A stretch of DNA of 64,000 nt, taken from positions 620,001 to 684,000 of the forward strand of contig JAACJM010000007.1 of assembly GCA_013368315.1 (NCBI GenBank), in the 5' to 3' direction. The notes beneath the pieces were generated by a model, which did not search any database, was not told the DNA's origin, and worked only from the letters and a program-made list of their open reading frames with translations. Below are positions 11,321 through 21,021 of the stretch, in pieces (positions within the stretch are counted from its first letter, which is position 1; each line of letters opens with the position of its first letter). Made by a program: the position numbers and the translations under genes. Origin of the DNA: Tetrapyrgos nigripes (lineage: Eukaryota > Basidiomycota > Agaricomycetes > Agaricales > Campanellaceae).

Positions 11321-11735
11321 ACGAGAGACTGTTTCTGAATTGGGTATGTAATAGACAGAGGAATGAGTTAGCCTTTAGAGGCCGCAAATGTGCACATACC
11401 TCGGGGCCACAAGCACCCAGAACTTCGACTTTCTCAACGATTATCCTTGTCTTGCCCTGCTCCACGACTTTCTTCCAGAAGTCCCGTCAGACGTACACCA
11501 TCACACATAATGACGGTCTATTATAATTGCTGTAAAGATCCCAGCCCAGTTCTATCCACATTGGATCTGGGTTCTAACTGGATTTTAGTGATTCTAATCT
11601 GATTGCATCGGACCATGGTCTGATATAATGTCCAAAATGCAATTACAATAGGACATACTTTTGTGTGATGACTCGTGCCATTGGTCAAACTAGGTCTTTC
11701 AACAAAGTGGATGTAGAAGAAGAGCAATCTAGACA
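11321..11735 (-). pseudogene. AsnRS relic 2, interrupted by a MITE-like element
   Basis: The same AsnRS exon 2 relic as at 6182-6415, with the same loss of the open frame, so the damage probably predates the split of units 1 and 2. A 172 bp inverted-repeat element (11499-11670) is inserted in exon 2 DNA between the codons for SVR and the LTNGA segment. Confidence 0.75.
11499..11670. mobile_element. MITE-like element, 172 bp, inside AsnRS relic 2
   Basis: The termini are CATCACACA and TGTGTGATG, a perfect 9 bp inverted pair. Similarity continues inward to about 32 bp: both arms reach TATT(A/G)TAATTGC at the same distance. Relic 1 and the intact AsnRS gene have uninterrupted sequence at this point (GTACACTCG). 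Here the left flank ends GTACAC and the right flank starts ACTCG, consistent with a 2 bp AC target duplication. There is no coding capacity, so it would be non-autonomous. The transposon superfamily is not assigned. Confidence 0.75.
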
Positions 11736-12379
11736 ACGGGCATTGTATATATTATCGTCAGAACGTTGCTGATAAGAGCCTGATATGTATATGTACAGAG
11801 AGTACAGACTGAGTACTCACCGTCAAGACACAAATACTCTACGGATGGCTGGAGCCTCAGAGGTTGACAAAGTGCACCAATTTGGGGCCAGAATTTCCCA
11901 CCGAGCTTCAATTGCATTTGGGGTGAAAATTCCGCGTAGTCAGTCTGCTACTACCGAGACTAGGACTGAAGTGGATAGACGCTGGGTTCCTGAAAGAAGA
12001 ATTCGAGACAGACACCGCTTAGACTAAGTATTACTGCACTTTTGGCCATGGTTGCCTTCCTCAGAAAAGGTTCGACAGCGTAAATCGTACTAGAATATGT
12101 CTTGGATTCCTCCACTCGAAACACGCAACCTTGTACTTATATTCGATGTAGCTATACATAGTACACACAATCAATTAAAAATGTGCCGTCCAACGCGTAC
12201 GCATTGGCGCCTATAAAGGGGTCTGTTCCACGGTGGGACCCTCGTGGCACGTTACTCCTCCTCCTCCTCCTCTTTCTCCTTCCTCTGTGCATGCTGTTAG
12301 CCAGGTTGGGAGCTAGGGGATTAGAGGCTTGTGAACAGCTTACTGTGCCATCCTAGCTAACGTCGGGGATGTCCTCGAG

Positions 12380-12787
12380 CTACTATGCAGTGGATGGTTA
12401 GTCTCAAGAACGATGTTCATTCGGGAGGTGGCTACTTACAGCATTCTTGTACTTCTGCAGCCCCACCACCTGGCCCAAGCTCTGGAGTGTACCATGCGCG
12501 ATACCAGGGCTGGCGAAACCTCCAGTTCCATGTCCAAAAGTAGCGAGCTTACCTGCGGCGTCAGCACCAGCGTCCTTACCGTCACGGCGTCACCCATGGG
12601 CCACCATAGGTGAGCTCAGCCTCGAGATCCTGGTCCGCCTTGGTGTTGTGGAGAGCATCGGGAAGGGCAGATTTGTCAGCAGGAAGCTTCTCGCGGTTGC
12701 TGGGCCCACTGGCCCACTCTTTTGCGGGCCACCGCTGCGGAAGCCAGTGCCGGTGGTAAAGGTCTGGTCACCTTTCTGATTCAACAT
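12380..12787 (-). pseudogene. Frameshifted small-protein gene unique to unit 3
   Basis: Reads on - from an ATG at 12787 with a good leader (CA-rich, TCATCATCAAAC before the ATG). The N-terminus is MLNQKGDQTFTTGTGFRSGG. It then needs a frame change to continue NREKLPADKSALPDALHNTK and EAELTYGGPWVTP, and a second one to continue RDGKDAGADAAGKLATFGHG and GTLQSLGQVVGLQKYKNA. A GTAAGT intron follows and the next exon opens with TAG at 12380-12382. The three segments join into a Gly-rich, hydrophilic protein of about 110 aa of unknown function. Two 1-nt shifts make it a pseudogene unless the sequence has errors. It is absent from units 1 and 2. Confidence 0.55.
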
Positions 12788-12974
12788 GTTTGATGATGAG
12801 ATGAAAGTCCGGTTGAAGAGAAGTGTTGTGGTGTGTGAAGTGCAAAGGTTGTCGTAGTTTGTTGTGCGTTGTTGAGAGACTTTGATAGAGTAAAAACGCC
12901 TCGTCTTATTATACTAAGTACTAAATTATAGATGTCGACGGCCAGGATCACGAGGCAGCAATCCAGGGTACCGT

Positions 12975-13290
12975 GCTGAGGAGTATCAATGTATCAATGG
13001 CTCCCAGCGCAAGACATCCTCTGCTAGGTCTTCTCCTGCACCCAGAACAAGATTTCCACAGCGTTCTTCCTCGCATCGTGTGTTCGGCATTATGAAGACT
13101 TCATAGTTGACATCGCGACGTTCCAGTACCTCAACCGGGCGTAGTACATCAGTCGATACGGCTTCGATTTGTTCCAAATTCGCAGCTGTGACTTCATGTC
13201 ATGGGGTGAAAGGGATGGTTCAGCTTCTTTGGTCAAGGATTCGGAATTAGATGGACGATTTAGATTGACAAGAGCACCTAGGGAAGGCGC
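12975..13290 (-). pseudogene. Decayed gene relic in spacer of unit 3 (family unknown)
   Basis: The best preserved version of the - strand relic. It reads NLNRPSNSESLTKEAEPSLS, then after a frame change QIEAVSTDVLRPVEVLERRD, then CGNLVLGAGEDLAEDVLRWE, and ends at a stop near 12986. The sequence looks like real protein, but I do not recognise the family. Units 1 and 2 diverge soon after the STD segment. Confidence 0.35.
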
Positions 13291-13779
13291 CATCCGGCCA
13301 ATTGATTTGAGTCATTTGACAGTTCGAGTGAAAGAAGTCACCGCGTGCCTACAAATTCAGCGTTACACTCCTCTTCCTCTACCGCCACCACCTCAACACG
13401 GATATCTTCTCTCGAGCATTTACGTCTACATTATTATTGCCGCAGTCTCGCTCAGAAATCTGCGCGTAGGTCAATTGCAGATGTCGTAGAAAACTGAAGT
13501 GGTTTGGATAGTATCTGACAGCCTGTAAGGCGAAATGACAACTTTAGGGGTGGATCTTTGTTATATCACTTTTTCCTTGATCAAAAATGCTCATCCTGAT
13601 CTCTTGAAGCTGTTCGTGGTGAATTACAATGCTTTTTCGCCCGTAAAGAGTTCTTAGCGAATTGCCCTTTTGGCCTTATTTGCCTTTTGCTGGTGAGTAT
13701 TATCTCGCTCGGACAAAGCACGGAGTGGCATGTTTTTTTTGACAATCTTAATCCTCTGGACAACACATAGATCCTTTCA

Positions 13780-14485
13780 GTGGCGTTTCTTCTGATGCTC
13801 TACCTAACTTTGTCTAAAGATGCGGTTGCTCCAGGCGGACCTGGATCTCAATCCTACTCGCAGATTCGGCGGAAATTTTCGCCATCAAGATTCTGCATTG
13901 GATTATTGGATATCGAACTTGACTCACGTCGCTTCAGTTAGCGCTGTACTCACGCTGGACCATGCGCCTCCTGACTGGTCTGAAAAAGTGAGCGTTTTTC
14001 AGCATAAACATACCGATTATTGAAGCACTTTTCTCTCAATCATGTAGTATGATACACTCCTCCATGACTCAGATTCTCATGTACCCAGTCGCAGAGGCTT
14101 CGAAATTTCTAAGTGGATAATTTCTACACGAAGTCCATCAGAGGAAGCGTGGCAAGGCTCTAACATTCTTTTTGGTGACAGGCAACTGAAATGGAAGAAA
14201 ATTTGTTTATCGCATTCCAGTTCGTTTTCTGATTGGAACGGCGTAGACCATTCACTCTCGTGTCATGGAGTATTATCATTTCGCGCCACCCTCTAAACGT
14301 TTCACACCAAAAGGAAATTTGGAGAATCGCCGCATACTTCAACTCTGGATACCTAAAACTTCTAATGGCTTCTGGTTTGGCAGCACAAATACAAACGGGG
14401 CCCGTTGTAGTCAATCCTCTTTACGAACCAGCTTCTTTCTCAATAACGAAGGATGCCCGCCACCCTCTGCGTAACTCACTCTTAG
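13780..14485 (+). pseudogene. Decayed gene relic upstream of P450 copy 3
   Basis: Counterpart of 2640-3345 and 7790-8560. The 3' part has a frame reading IQTGPVVVNPLYEPASFS and DARHPLRNSLLAFF that ends at a stop near 14496. The 5' part is broken. The family is not recognised. Confidence 0.3.
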
Positions 14486-14533
14486 CCTTTTTTTGACAAC
14501 ATTACGTCGTCAACGCAGATACATATTCCTGCG

Positions 14534-14541
14534 TATAAATA
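14534..14541 (+). promoter_or_regulatory. TATA box of P450 copy 3
   Basis: TATAAATA, 45 bp upstream of the ATG, as in copies 1 and 2. Confidence 0.65.
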
Positions 14542-14585
14542 TCGAGAATACTGGAGGTCAGACTGCAGACTCCTTGAGCTGAACA

Positions 14586-17081
14586 ATGTTTCCTGCCCTT
14601 GCGGCCGCTTTTTTCGCTATTGCTATCCTGATTCGTCGAGTGCAATACAAGTCTCTGAGGTTCCTTAGAGGGCCGCCCTCTCCGTCTTTCCTTCTTGGTA
14701 CGCGTTTCCCTTTCTGCCAAAGCCGGACGTTCTCCTAACCCACCCTCACCTAGGAAACAACTATGAGATTGAGAATCAAGAAGATGGTACCCTTGTGGAA
14801 GATAAGTGGTTCAAAGAATATGGCACAGCTTTCCGATATACCGGAATTCTCGGCGTCAGTGATGAAATGTTTTGCGAGGCCCTGTCCCAACTCAAAGACT
14901 ATTTAGCTCGAAAAGTTGATGGTAGCCGATGCAAAGGCTCTTCAGTACATCCTGCATACATCTGGCTATCGTTTCCCCAAGAGTAGAGACTCTCGTGAAC
15001 TGGCTTTACGATTTCTCGGAAAGGGGATCATTTGGGCGGAAGGTTTGTACCTTCAAGTTTGTCTTCTTCAATAGTGAGTTTCTCTTTCTGACGAGAAGAC
15101 TTTTGGTTGTAGGACAAGTACATCAACGTCAGAGGAAGGCTATGAATCCAGCTTTCTCTGCATCTCAGCTAAAGCAATTCCTCAACCTATTCCAAGTATC
15201 CGTGGACAAAGCAAGTGCTTGTTTCAATCGACCTCGTCTCTAGCCGTCTTAACTCAATTTATTTACTTCCAGCTTACAGACAAATGGGGACAGATGCTTC
15301 AAGATAAGAAAAGCGGTGACACACTCGACGTCGCCCAGTGGCTTCCACGAGCTACTTTAGATGTTATTGGAGAAAGTAAGATTGTTTTCCAAATGTCGTT
15401 TGCCTATATTGACCTGACGTAATAACAAACGAACCAGGTGCCTTTGACTTCAAATTTGATGCTCTGGACAACAAGAGTAGTGAACTGTCTGATGCTATGA
15501 AACATGTAGCGTGAGTATCAGATCCGATTTACATAGTCTGCTTCGTGATCTTACCGCATAATTTTGTATGCAGCGACGATAGTCGCGACCCTTCCCAGCT
15601 TCTTATCTTGTTTCGTACTTGGCGTCGGAGACTAGCCCTTCCTGATTTTGTCTTGGAGCTTATTGACTCTCTGCCCATAACGAAAGAAGATTTCCGATTA
15701 GAACACTTTCTGAAGACTTCTAAAAAGGTCGGAAAGGAATTGCTTGAAAGTAAGGGCGAAGATGCTGCTGCTCGCGATGAGAAGGACATTTTGAGTGTTT
15801 TGGGTGAGCAGTCTGATTTTCTAGCAATGTGACTTTACCAATTTACATTGGCACGTCATTCGCAGTGCGTTCTAATCGTACAGAAGACCTCAAGAAACGG
15901 ATGGATGAAGATGAAGTTTTATCCCAGATTGCGTAGGCTGGCAGAATTCTCGCCCAAGGATATTTTAAGACTAACCCTCTCTCTGGACTATCAGTACCCT
16001 GATCCTTGCAGGCCACGAAACAACAGCATATACCATATGTTGGATCCTGTACGAGCTCGCTATGCGGCCTGAACAACAAGAGAGGATCGTAGAAGAATTA
16101 GCAGAAATACGACTCCGCAATTCGACAGATTATTTGACTGCGCAAGAATACGACTCTATGCCGTTTTTCAATGCTGTCATTAAGGTCGGTTCTTTCTCCC
16201 CCAGTATCATCTCTCGATGATATGTGCTGAATTGGTTCTCCCGTTTCCCCTTTTTGTACATAGGAAGGACTCCGATTGCACCCTGTCGTAGCGAGGTTGA
16301 ACCGTGTCGCTGGTCAAGACGATGTCATTCCATTAGCCGAAAGCGTCAAGTCTACTTCGGGGGATTATATGTCTCACATTCCGGTACAGAAGGGTCAGAA
16401 TGTTACAATTGATGTTTTTCGCTACAACCGGTGCGTTGCTGGGGTCTACTAACTCACGCTTGCTGTCACTTATGCTCCGCTTTATTGTAGCTTGACCAGT
16501 GTCTGGGGTGAAGATGCATCAGAATGGAACCCAAGTCGTTTCCTGAACAGAGACTTGAAAGACCAGCTGTCACTGGGAGTCTATAGTAATGTGTATGTGA
16601 CAATGTCTGTTTTTCAACGATGTGATAGTACTGAATTCTTTTTTCGTCTCCTTTGCAGAGTGACGTTTAGTGAGTTTTGACGCAAACATATTCGTATTCC
16701 TGTCATACTAAAGCGCCGTTTGCGTAGGTGGAGGAGTCAGAGGTTGCATTGGGTACGATATCTGCCATCTACCTGTACTGAGTGATAAACTAACGTCTCA
16801 TTTCGCTATCTGTCCAGTTGGCGATTTGCGTGAGTGTTCCTTATACCTCGATACTCAATCTTCCTGACTCCATCACTCATCCTTTCCGACACAGTGTCAT
16901 GGAAATGCAAGCTTTCCTAGCTGGAATACTTCAGAACTTTGAGTTCGCTGTACCGCCTGGTCTGGACCTGGTGACATGTCCTACCGTGAATTTCGCCGCT
17001 GGCCCAATGCTTCGTGACAATAAGGACAAGGGGATTCATCTGCCGCTTGTTGTCCGAGCGAGAGCGAAGCCAACAGTTTGA
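14586..17081 (+). CDS. Cytochrome P450 monooxygenase, tandem copy 3
   Basis: Third intact paralogue, 537 aa. Exons: 14586-14697, 14754-14854, 14907-15042, 15113-15210, 15273-15375, 15438-15510, 15574-15803, 15866-15932, 15995-16184, 16264-16430, 16491-16592, 16659-16669, 16728-16752, 16818-16829 and 16895-17081. It is the most diverged copy. The heme loop is the canonical FSGGVRGCIG, the I-helix is AGHETT and the K-helix EGLRLHP. The anchor is Ala-rich (MFPALAAAFFAIAIL). A segment that first looks frameshifted (14855-14906) is a 52 bp intron; removing it joins the ILG codons to LEKLMVADAKALQY. The gene lies tail to tail with AsnRS, 253 bp apart. The substrate is unknown. Confidence 0.9.
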
Positions 17082-17334
17082 AGAGGTTTTCTAGTTCTGA
17101 ATCTACTTATATGTATCTTATGTATATCCTGAATGTATTCCTCGAACTCCTTTTTTAGCTGCTTTATAGCTTGAAAATACATGTAAACGAATGTAAATGA
17201 ACGTGGCCAAAGCCACGAGAATTATGACCATTAATGTAAAGTGGAGATTGAGTGAAAAGAAGGGTAAATTTTTTGAAGCCTAACAAGACAGTCTAGTAGA
17301 TTCTATCGCTGGAAATCCTTCAGGACGAGGAACA

Positions 17335-19262
17335 TCACAGATTCATCCTCCCAGCCCACCTCGGCATCGGCACACACTCCCTCACATTTTCAATCCCTCC
17401 AACCCAACCAACGAGCCTCTCAAAACCCATCCCAAAGCCAACATGTGGTGCTCCACCAAATCGTCTGAGGTCGACGTACCACTCGTAAGGGCCAAGATCT
17501 ATTTTGTCTAGATCCAACCCCCAATCGGATTTGTCGTCCGTGACATCCGAAGGTAAAGCCGACACTGGTAACTCGTATGGCGACAAGGGAGATGTATCCA
17601 ACCACTTCATAATATAACCCTCACAGCCCGGTTTAGGCTTGACCAACCCAGCTACAAGCATTGCTCCAACAAGATGACGAACTCTTTCCTCCCTCACAGA
17701 TCCACCGACGAGTTCGCCTACACCAGGTACCAGCAGATCAAAGCAAGCTACTTCTTGTCTTAGCTTATGGATGTCTTTATTGTACTCGTTGAGCCTCATA
17801 TAAAAAGGCTTCAGTTGTTTGGGGTAATTGAACACGAATACCGGACCCCGTGCGTAGACTTCCGCTAACCACTTTTCGTGTTCGCTTTGAAGAGGCTTGC
17901 CATACTGGGGCTCGTATTCGAAGGGCAAGGGCGAGGCCTGGGTGTCACCCTGTCCCTTTAGCTGCAACTGCTTCACATATTCCTCCTGCAGCTTTTCGAT
18001 AGCCTCAGCATAGCTTAGCCTCATCCACGGACCAGAATCTTCCGAGACGAATCTCTCCAGCTCGGCTCGGTTGGGGTTGAGTCCACCGAGTACGTCGTTC
18101 CCGTTGTCTTTGAGTAAGCCCCCAATAACGGTCTTCAACATCCCTTCTACGACTGTGCAAATTCCGTGAACACCTGCATTAGGACCAGAGACGCTGCCAA
18201 TGTTAAGATCTCCCCACTCTGCTTCACACATCCAGAACTCGGCTAGATGTCTATTCGTTTGACTTCGTTCGGCGCGGAAGCAAGGAGAGAGTGTCCATAC
18301 TCGGCTTATGGCGGTTTGCATGGCTTCGAGATGGAGTTGGGAGGAGACAGTGAGGTGAGCTGGGTGAGAGAAGAATTCTTCTTGTTTTTCTTCGGGTCCT
18401 GGGGATGAAGTTGGCGGTGGTGGAGGAACAGAAGAGGTGTGAGGGGATAAGGGTGAGGAAGAGTTGGAAGGCGACGCGTCTGGGGAGGAAGTATCTGCTT
18501 TGACTTTTGCGATTCGGAATGTCTCTCCAGCGCCTTCTGCATCGTTGGATGTAAGAATCGGTGTGTTTATGTAGGTGAAGCCTTGTTCCTATTGAGACAA
18601 CCGTCAATGTAAATCAAACGAGACGCGTAAATGAAAAAAAAGCTCACCTCAAAATATGAAACTAACCCTTTCTGTAGAGCATGACGGAGTCTTAGCATGG
18701 CAGCAATGGAGGTCGTACGTCCTCTGAGATGAACATTGTCTCGTAGAAACTCGTTTGAGAGAGACTGTTTCTGAACTGGATATGTCTGTAATAGACAGAG
18801 GAATGAGTTAGGGTTTCGAGGACGCAAAAGTGCACGACATACCTCGGGGTCGCAAGCACCCAAAACTTCGACTTTCTCAACGATTAAATCCTTGTCTTGC
18901 CCTGCCCCACGACTTTCTTCCAGAAGTCCCGTCAGACGTACACTCGCGCCATTAGTCAAACTAGAAGTCTTTCAACAAAGTGGATGCAGAAGAGCAATGT
19001 ATACATACTCTTTTGGTACCATGGATGATTGTAGGACAGCCTGCAAGCCAGCAGTGGTACTTCCATCGCTGACTGTCGCGAAAGAGACGCGTTTTTGTTT
19101 GCGTATCGACTTTATCCACCCATTCACCGTGACTTTGTTCGAGACGGCATTCTCGCTGTTTTTGGTGCTTGAAATATGTGATGGACTTGCTAGGAGTTGC
19201 TTGATGGTAGGGGGTAACCTGTAGGCTTTGTGGATTTCACTAAGAAATCTCGCCGGCTTCAT
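17335..19262 (-). CDS. Asparaginyl-tRNA synthetase, mitochondrial type
   Basis: A class II synthetase that charges tRNA-Asn with asparagine. Four exons on -: 19009-19262, 18843-18960, 18648-18785 and 17335-18588; 587 aa. An N-terminal OB-fold anticodon-binding domain ([16 protein letters not shown]) is followed by a linker with DPETYPVQKQ. The catalytic core has motif 2 ([16 protein letters not shown]) and motif 3 ([15 protein letters not shown]). The N-terminus is basic and short before the OB fold, as expected of a mitochondrial precursor, so the likely orthologue is yeast SLM5. The ATG at 19262 is preferred because upstream in-frame codons lack an ATG. A Ser/Pro-rich insert sits early in the catalytic domain. 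Parts of exons 2-3 were copied into the P450 repeats. Confidence 0.9.
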
Positions 19263-19784
19263 GCGATGCACAGCCACATTTTCACTAGTCTAGCAGCTAG
19301 CTTATTATATAATCAATTTCTTCACCTTCTTTGGCAACGTTAACCCCAGGCTGGGACATCCTGGATTCCGACAAATGTCGTCTTACATATCTGGATGGCG
19401 GTATTTCAGACGTTATTGTAAGACAAGGTAGGTTTAAATTTTCTCTATGTACTACAATAAACGTTGACACTGGTGATCACCTTCGTAGATAGTTGGATCT
19501 CCAACTTGAACTACCCAGGCCCTGGCCTTCGCATTTCACCGAACGAGACCAGACGAGACCGTACCAACCGTCTCCAGTCTCATCCATCATTCAATATTTC
19601 TTAGCTTGACGGATGCATACCTTCTTGTCAGCGCGACGTCGCGGAAATTGGCCCAACGGGATGTGTCGAAGATCTTTGTCACCTTGAAAGTCCGTGTGGA
19701 AGACAAGGTCACGAACAGCTTGTTGGAATGCAGTGGCCTGGCACTTTGAGGTCTCTAATGCAGAGGAAGGAGAAAAAAGGACAT
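19263..19784. other. Intergenic, nothing secure
   Basis: The AsnRS upstream region. I see no supported gene or RNA. Short reading frames on both strands around 19600-19780 lack introns or family motifs I can defend. Confidence 0.4.
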
Positions 19785-19960
19785 GTGCACACGAATAATT
19801 GCTGGGTTGGTATGTTATTCTACCGGGTATGTCTTTTCTTCGACTTCTTTCCTGGCTTACTGACGGCTACTACCTACAGACGGAACCGCTTTCTGGCATA
19901 AGTGGCCCAGATGCATTCGATTATATTGGGAGCCATTATGTGTTGTTTTCGTTCATATCC
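19785..19960 (+). pseudogene. GH47 alpha-mannosidase relic
   Basis: This matches exons 8-9 of the intact GH47 gene at 26715-29304. The codons AGL are followed by a GTATGT intron and ACCTACAG acceptor, then an exon reading TEPLSGISGPDAFDYIGSHY, the counterpart of TDPLPGLAAQGIDPATNAF in the intact gene. I see no neighbouring GH47 exons in the right frame upstream or downstream. It is a fragment of a former paralogue. Confidence 0.6.
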
Positions 19961-21021
19961 TCCGACGAAAGAGGTCATGAAATGCCCTCATATTGCCCTT
20001 GTGTCTTCATTTCCGCAAGTGCTTTTTGTCGCGGTGATTAGAGTTAAGGTGGAGTGTCCTATTCTCTCCCTGGTTGAGTTTGATTCGCTAATTACCTACT
20101 GTTGATGATATGTAGATGGTAGACTTCACGCTTAAACAACGATAGCGGTTTGGATCTGCAGTTGTTATGCAGTCGGTACTCTAAATTTGGAATTTGGAAT
20201 TAAATCTTCGCCAGTCAGACGACGGCCGCCAAATTGGAGGGGATCTACAATCTGTCAGTGCATATGTGCTTCAAGGCCTGGTCTCCCGGCTGAATTACCT
20301 ATACTATTTGGGTTTCAAGTGTACAACTACGGTCCTTTGAAACCAAATCTTACTACAGCTGATAACGATCCTGACTGATCGTGGATGGTAGGTATCTACG
20401 TTTTCAGCGGACTGTTTACACGATAACAAACCCGCTGGCAGATGCCACTGCGGACCATGGTGCCTCCCGTACATAGTAAAAGCAGGTCTGAATACTGGTA
20501 CTCATCCAAGGCTGTATTCGTTTGGAAGTTCCGCCGGGGACAATGACCGCGCGCATCGGGAATCACTCTATACAGCAGGTTTATTTCTCAAAATGGATAA
20601 ATAACGAGGAGTCTGCCGTTCTCTTTACCTCCTCCTTCAACCTGTGCTACATACAGGACCGGCGTCGTCACTTTGAGAAGATATGGTTCATCATTCGCTA
20701 TACGAATTTTTCATTTAACCCTGGTTTACAACGCCCTATGTGGCAGATGCCTGATTTATGGTGGCTTTCCGAGAAAGCGCCGATCTCTACGCTCGGAGAG
20801 TCTCTTGCGCAGGTCATCTCATTCTGATCTATACCACATAGATAGGCGGATAGACAAACAAGTAAATGTCAATCCTTTAAAATTTAAAAGTGCTGGCAGA
20901 ATACAACAGACGTATTCTGCCTCTTTTTCACCAACTTGCTTTCTCTTATTTAAAACTCTCTTTCGAACCAGTTCTCTCTTTATCTTTCATCTTTGTGGCC
21001 CTCCTTACTTTCCTGCCTCTC
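19961..21021. other. Intergenic, nothing secure
   Basis: About 1 kb with no supported gene. The last 150 bp before the acyltransferase ATG are pyrimidine-rich and probably include its promoter and leader. Confidence 0.4.

Larger units (their letters stand above)
6430..11735. repeat. Tandem segmental repeat, unit 2
   Basis: This is the second repeat unit, with the same order as unit 1 and the closest overall match to it. It carries P450 copy 2 at 8645-11148 and AsnRS relic 2 at its right end. Unit-specific changes include a 72 bp internal tandem duplication at 7561-7687. Confidence 0.8.
11740..17300. repeat. Tandem segmental repeat, unit 3
   Basis: The third unit, closest to the intact AsnRS gene and probably the ancestral arrangement (P450 and AsnRS tail to tail). 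It is about 0.8 kb longer than unit 2, largely because of the non-shared segment 12205-13080 that holds a broken small gene. Confidence 0.75.
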
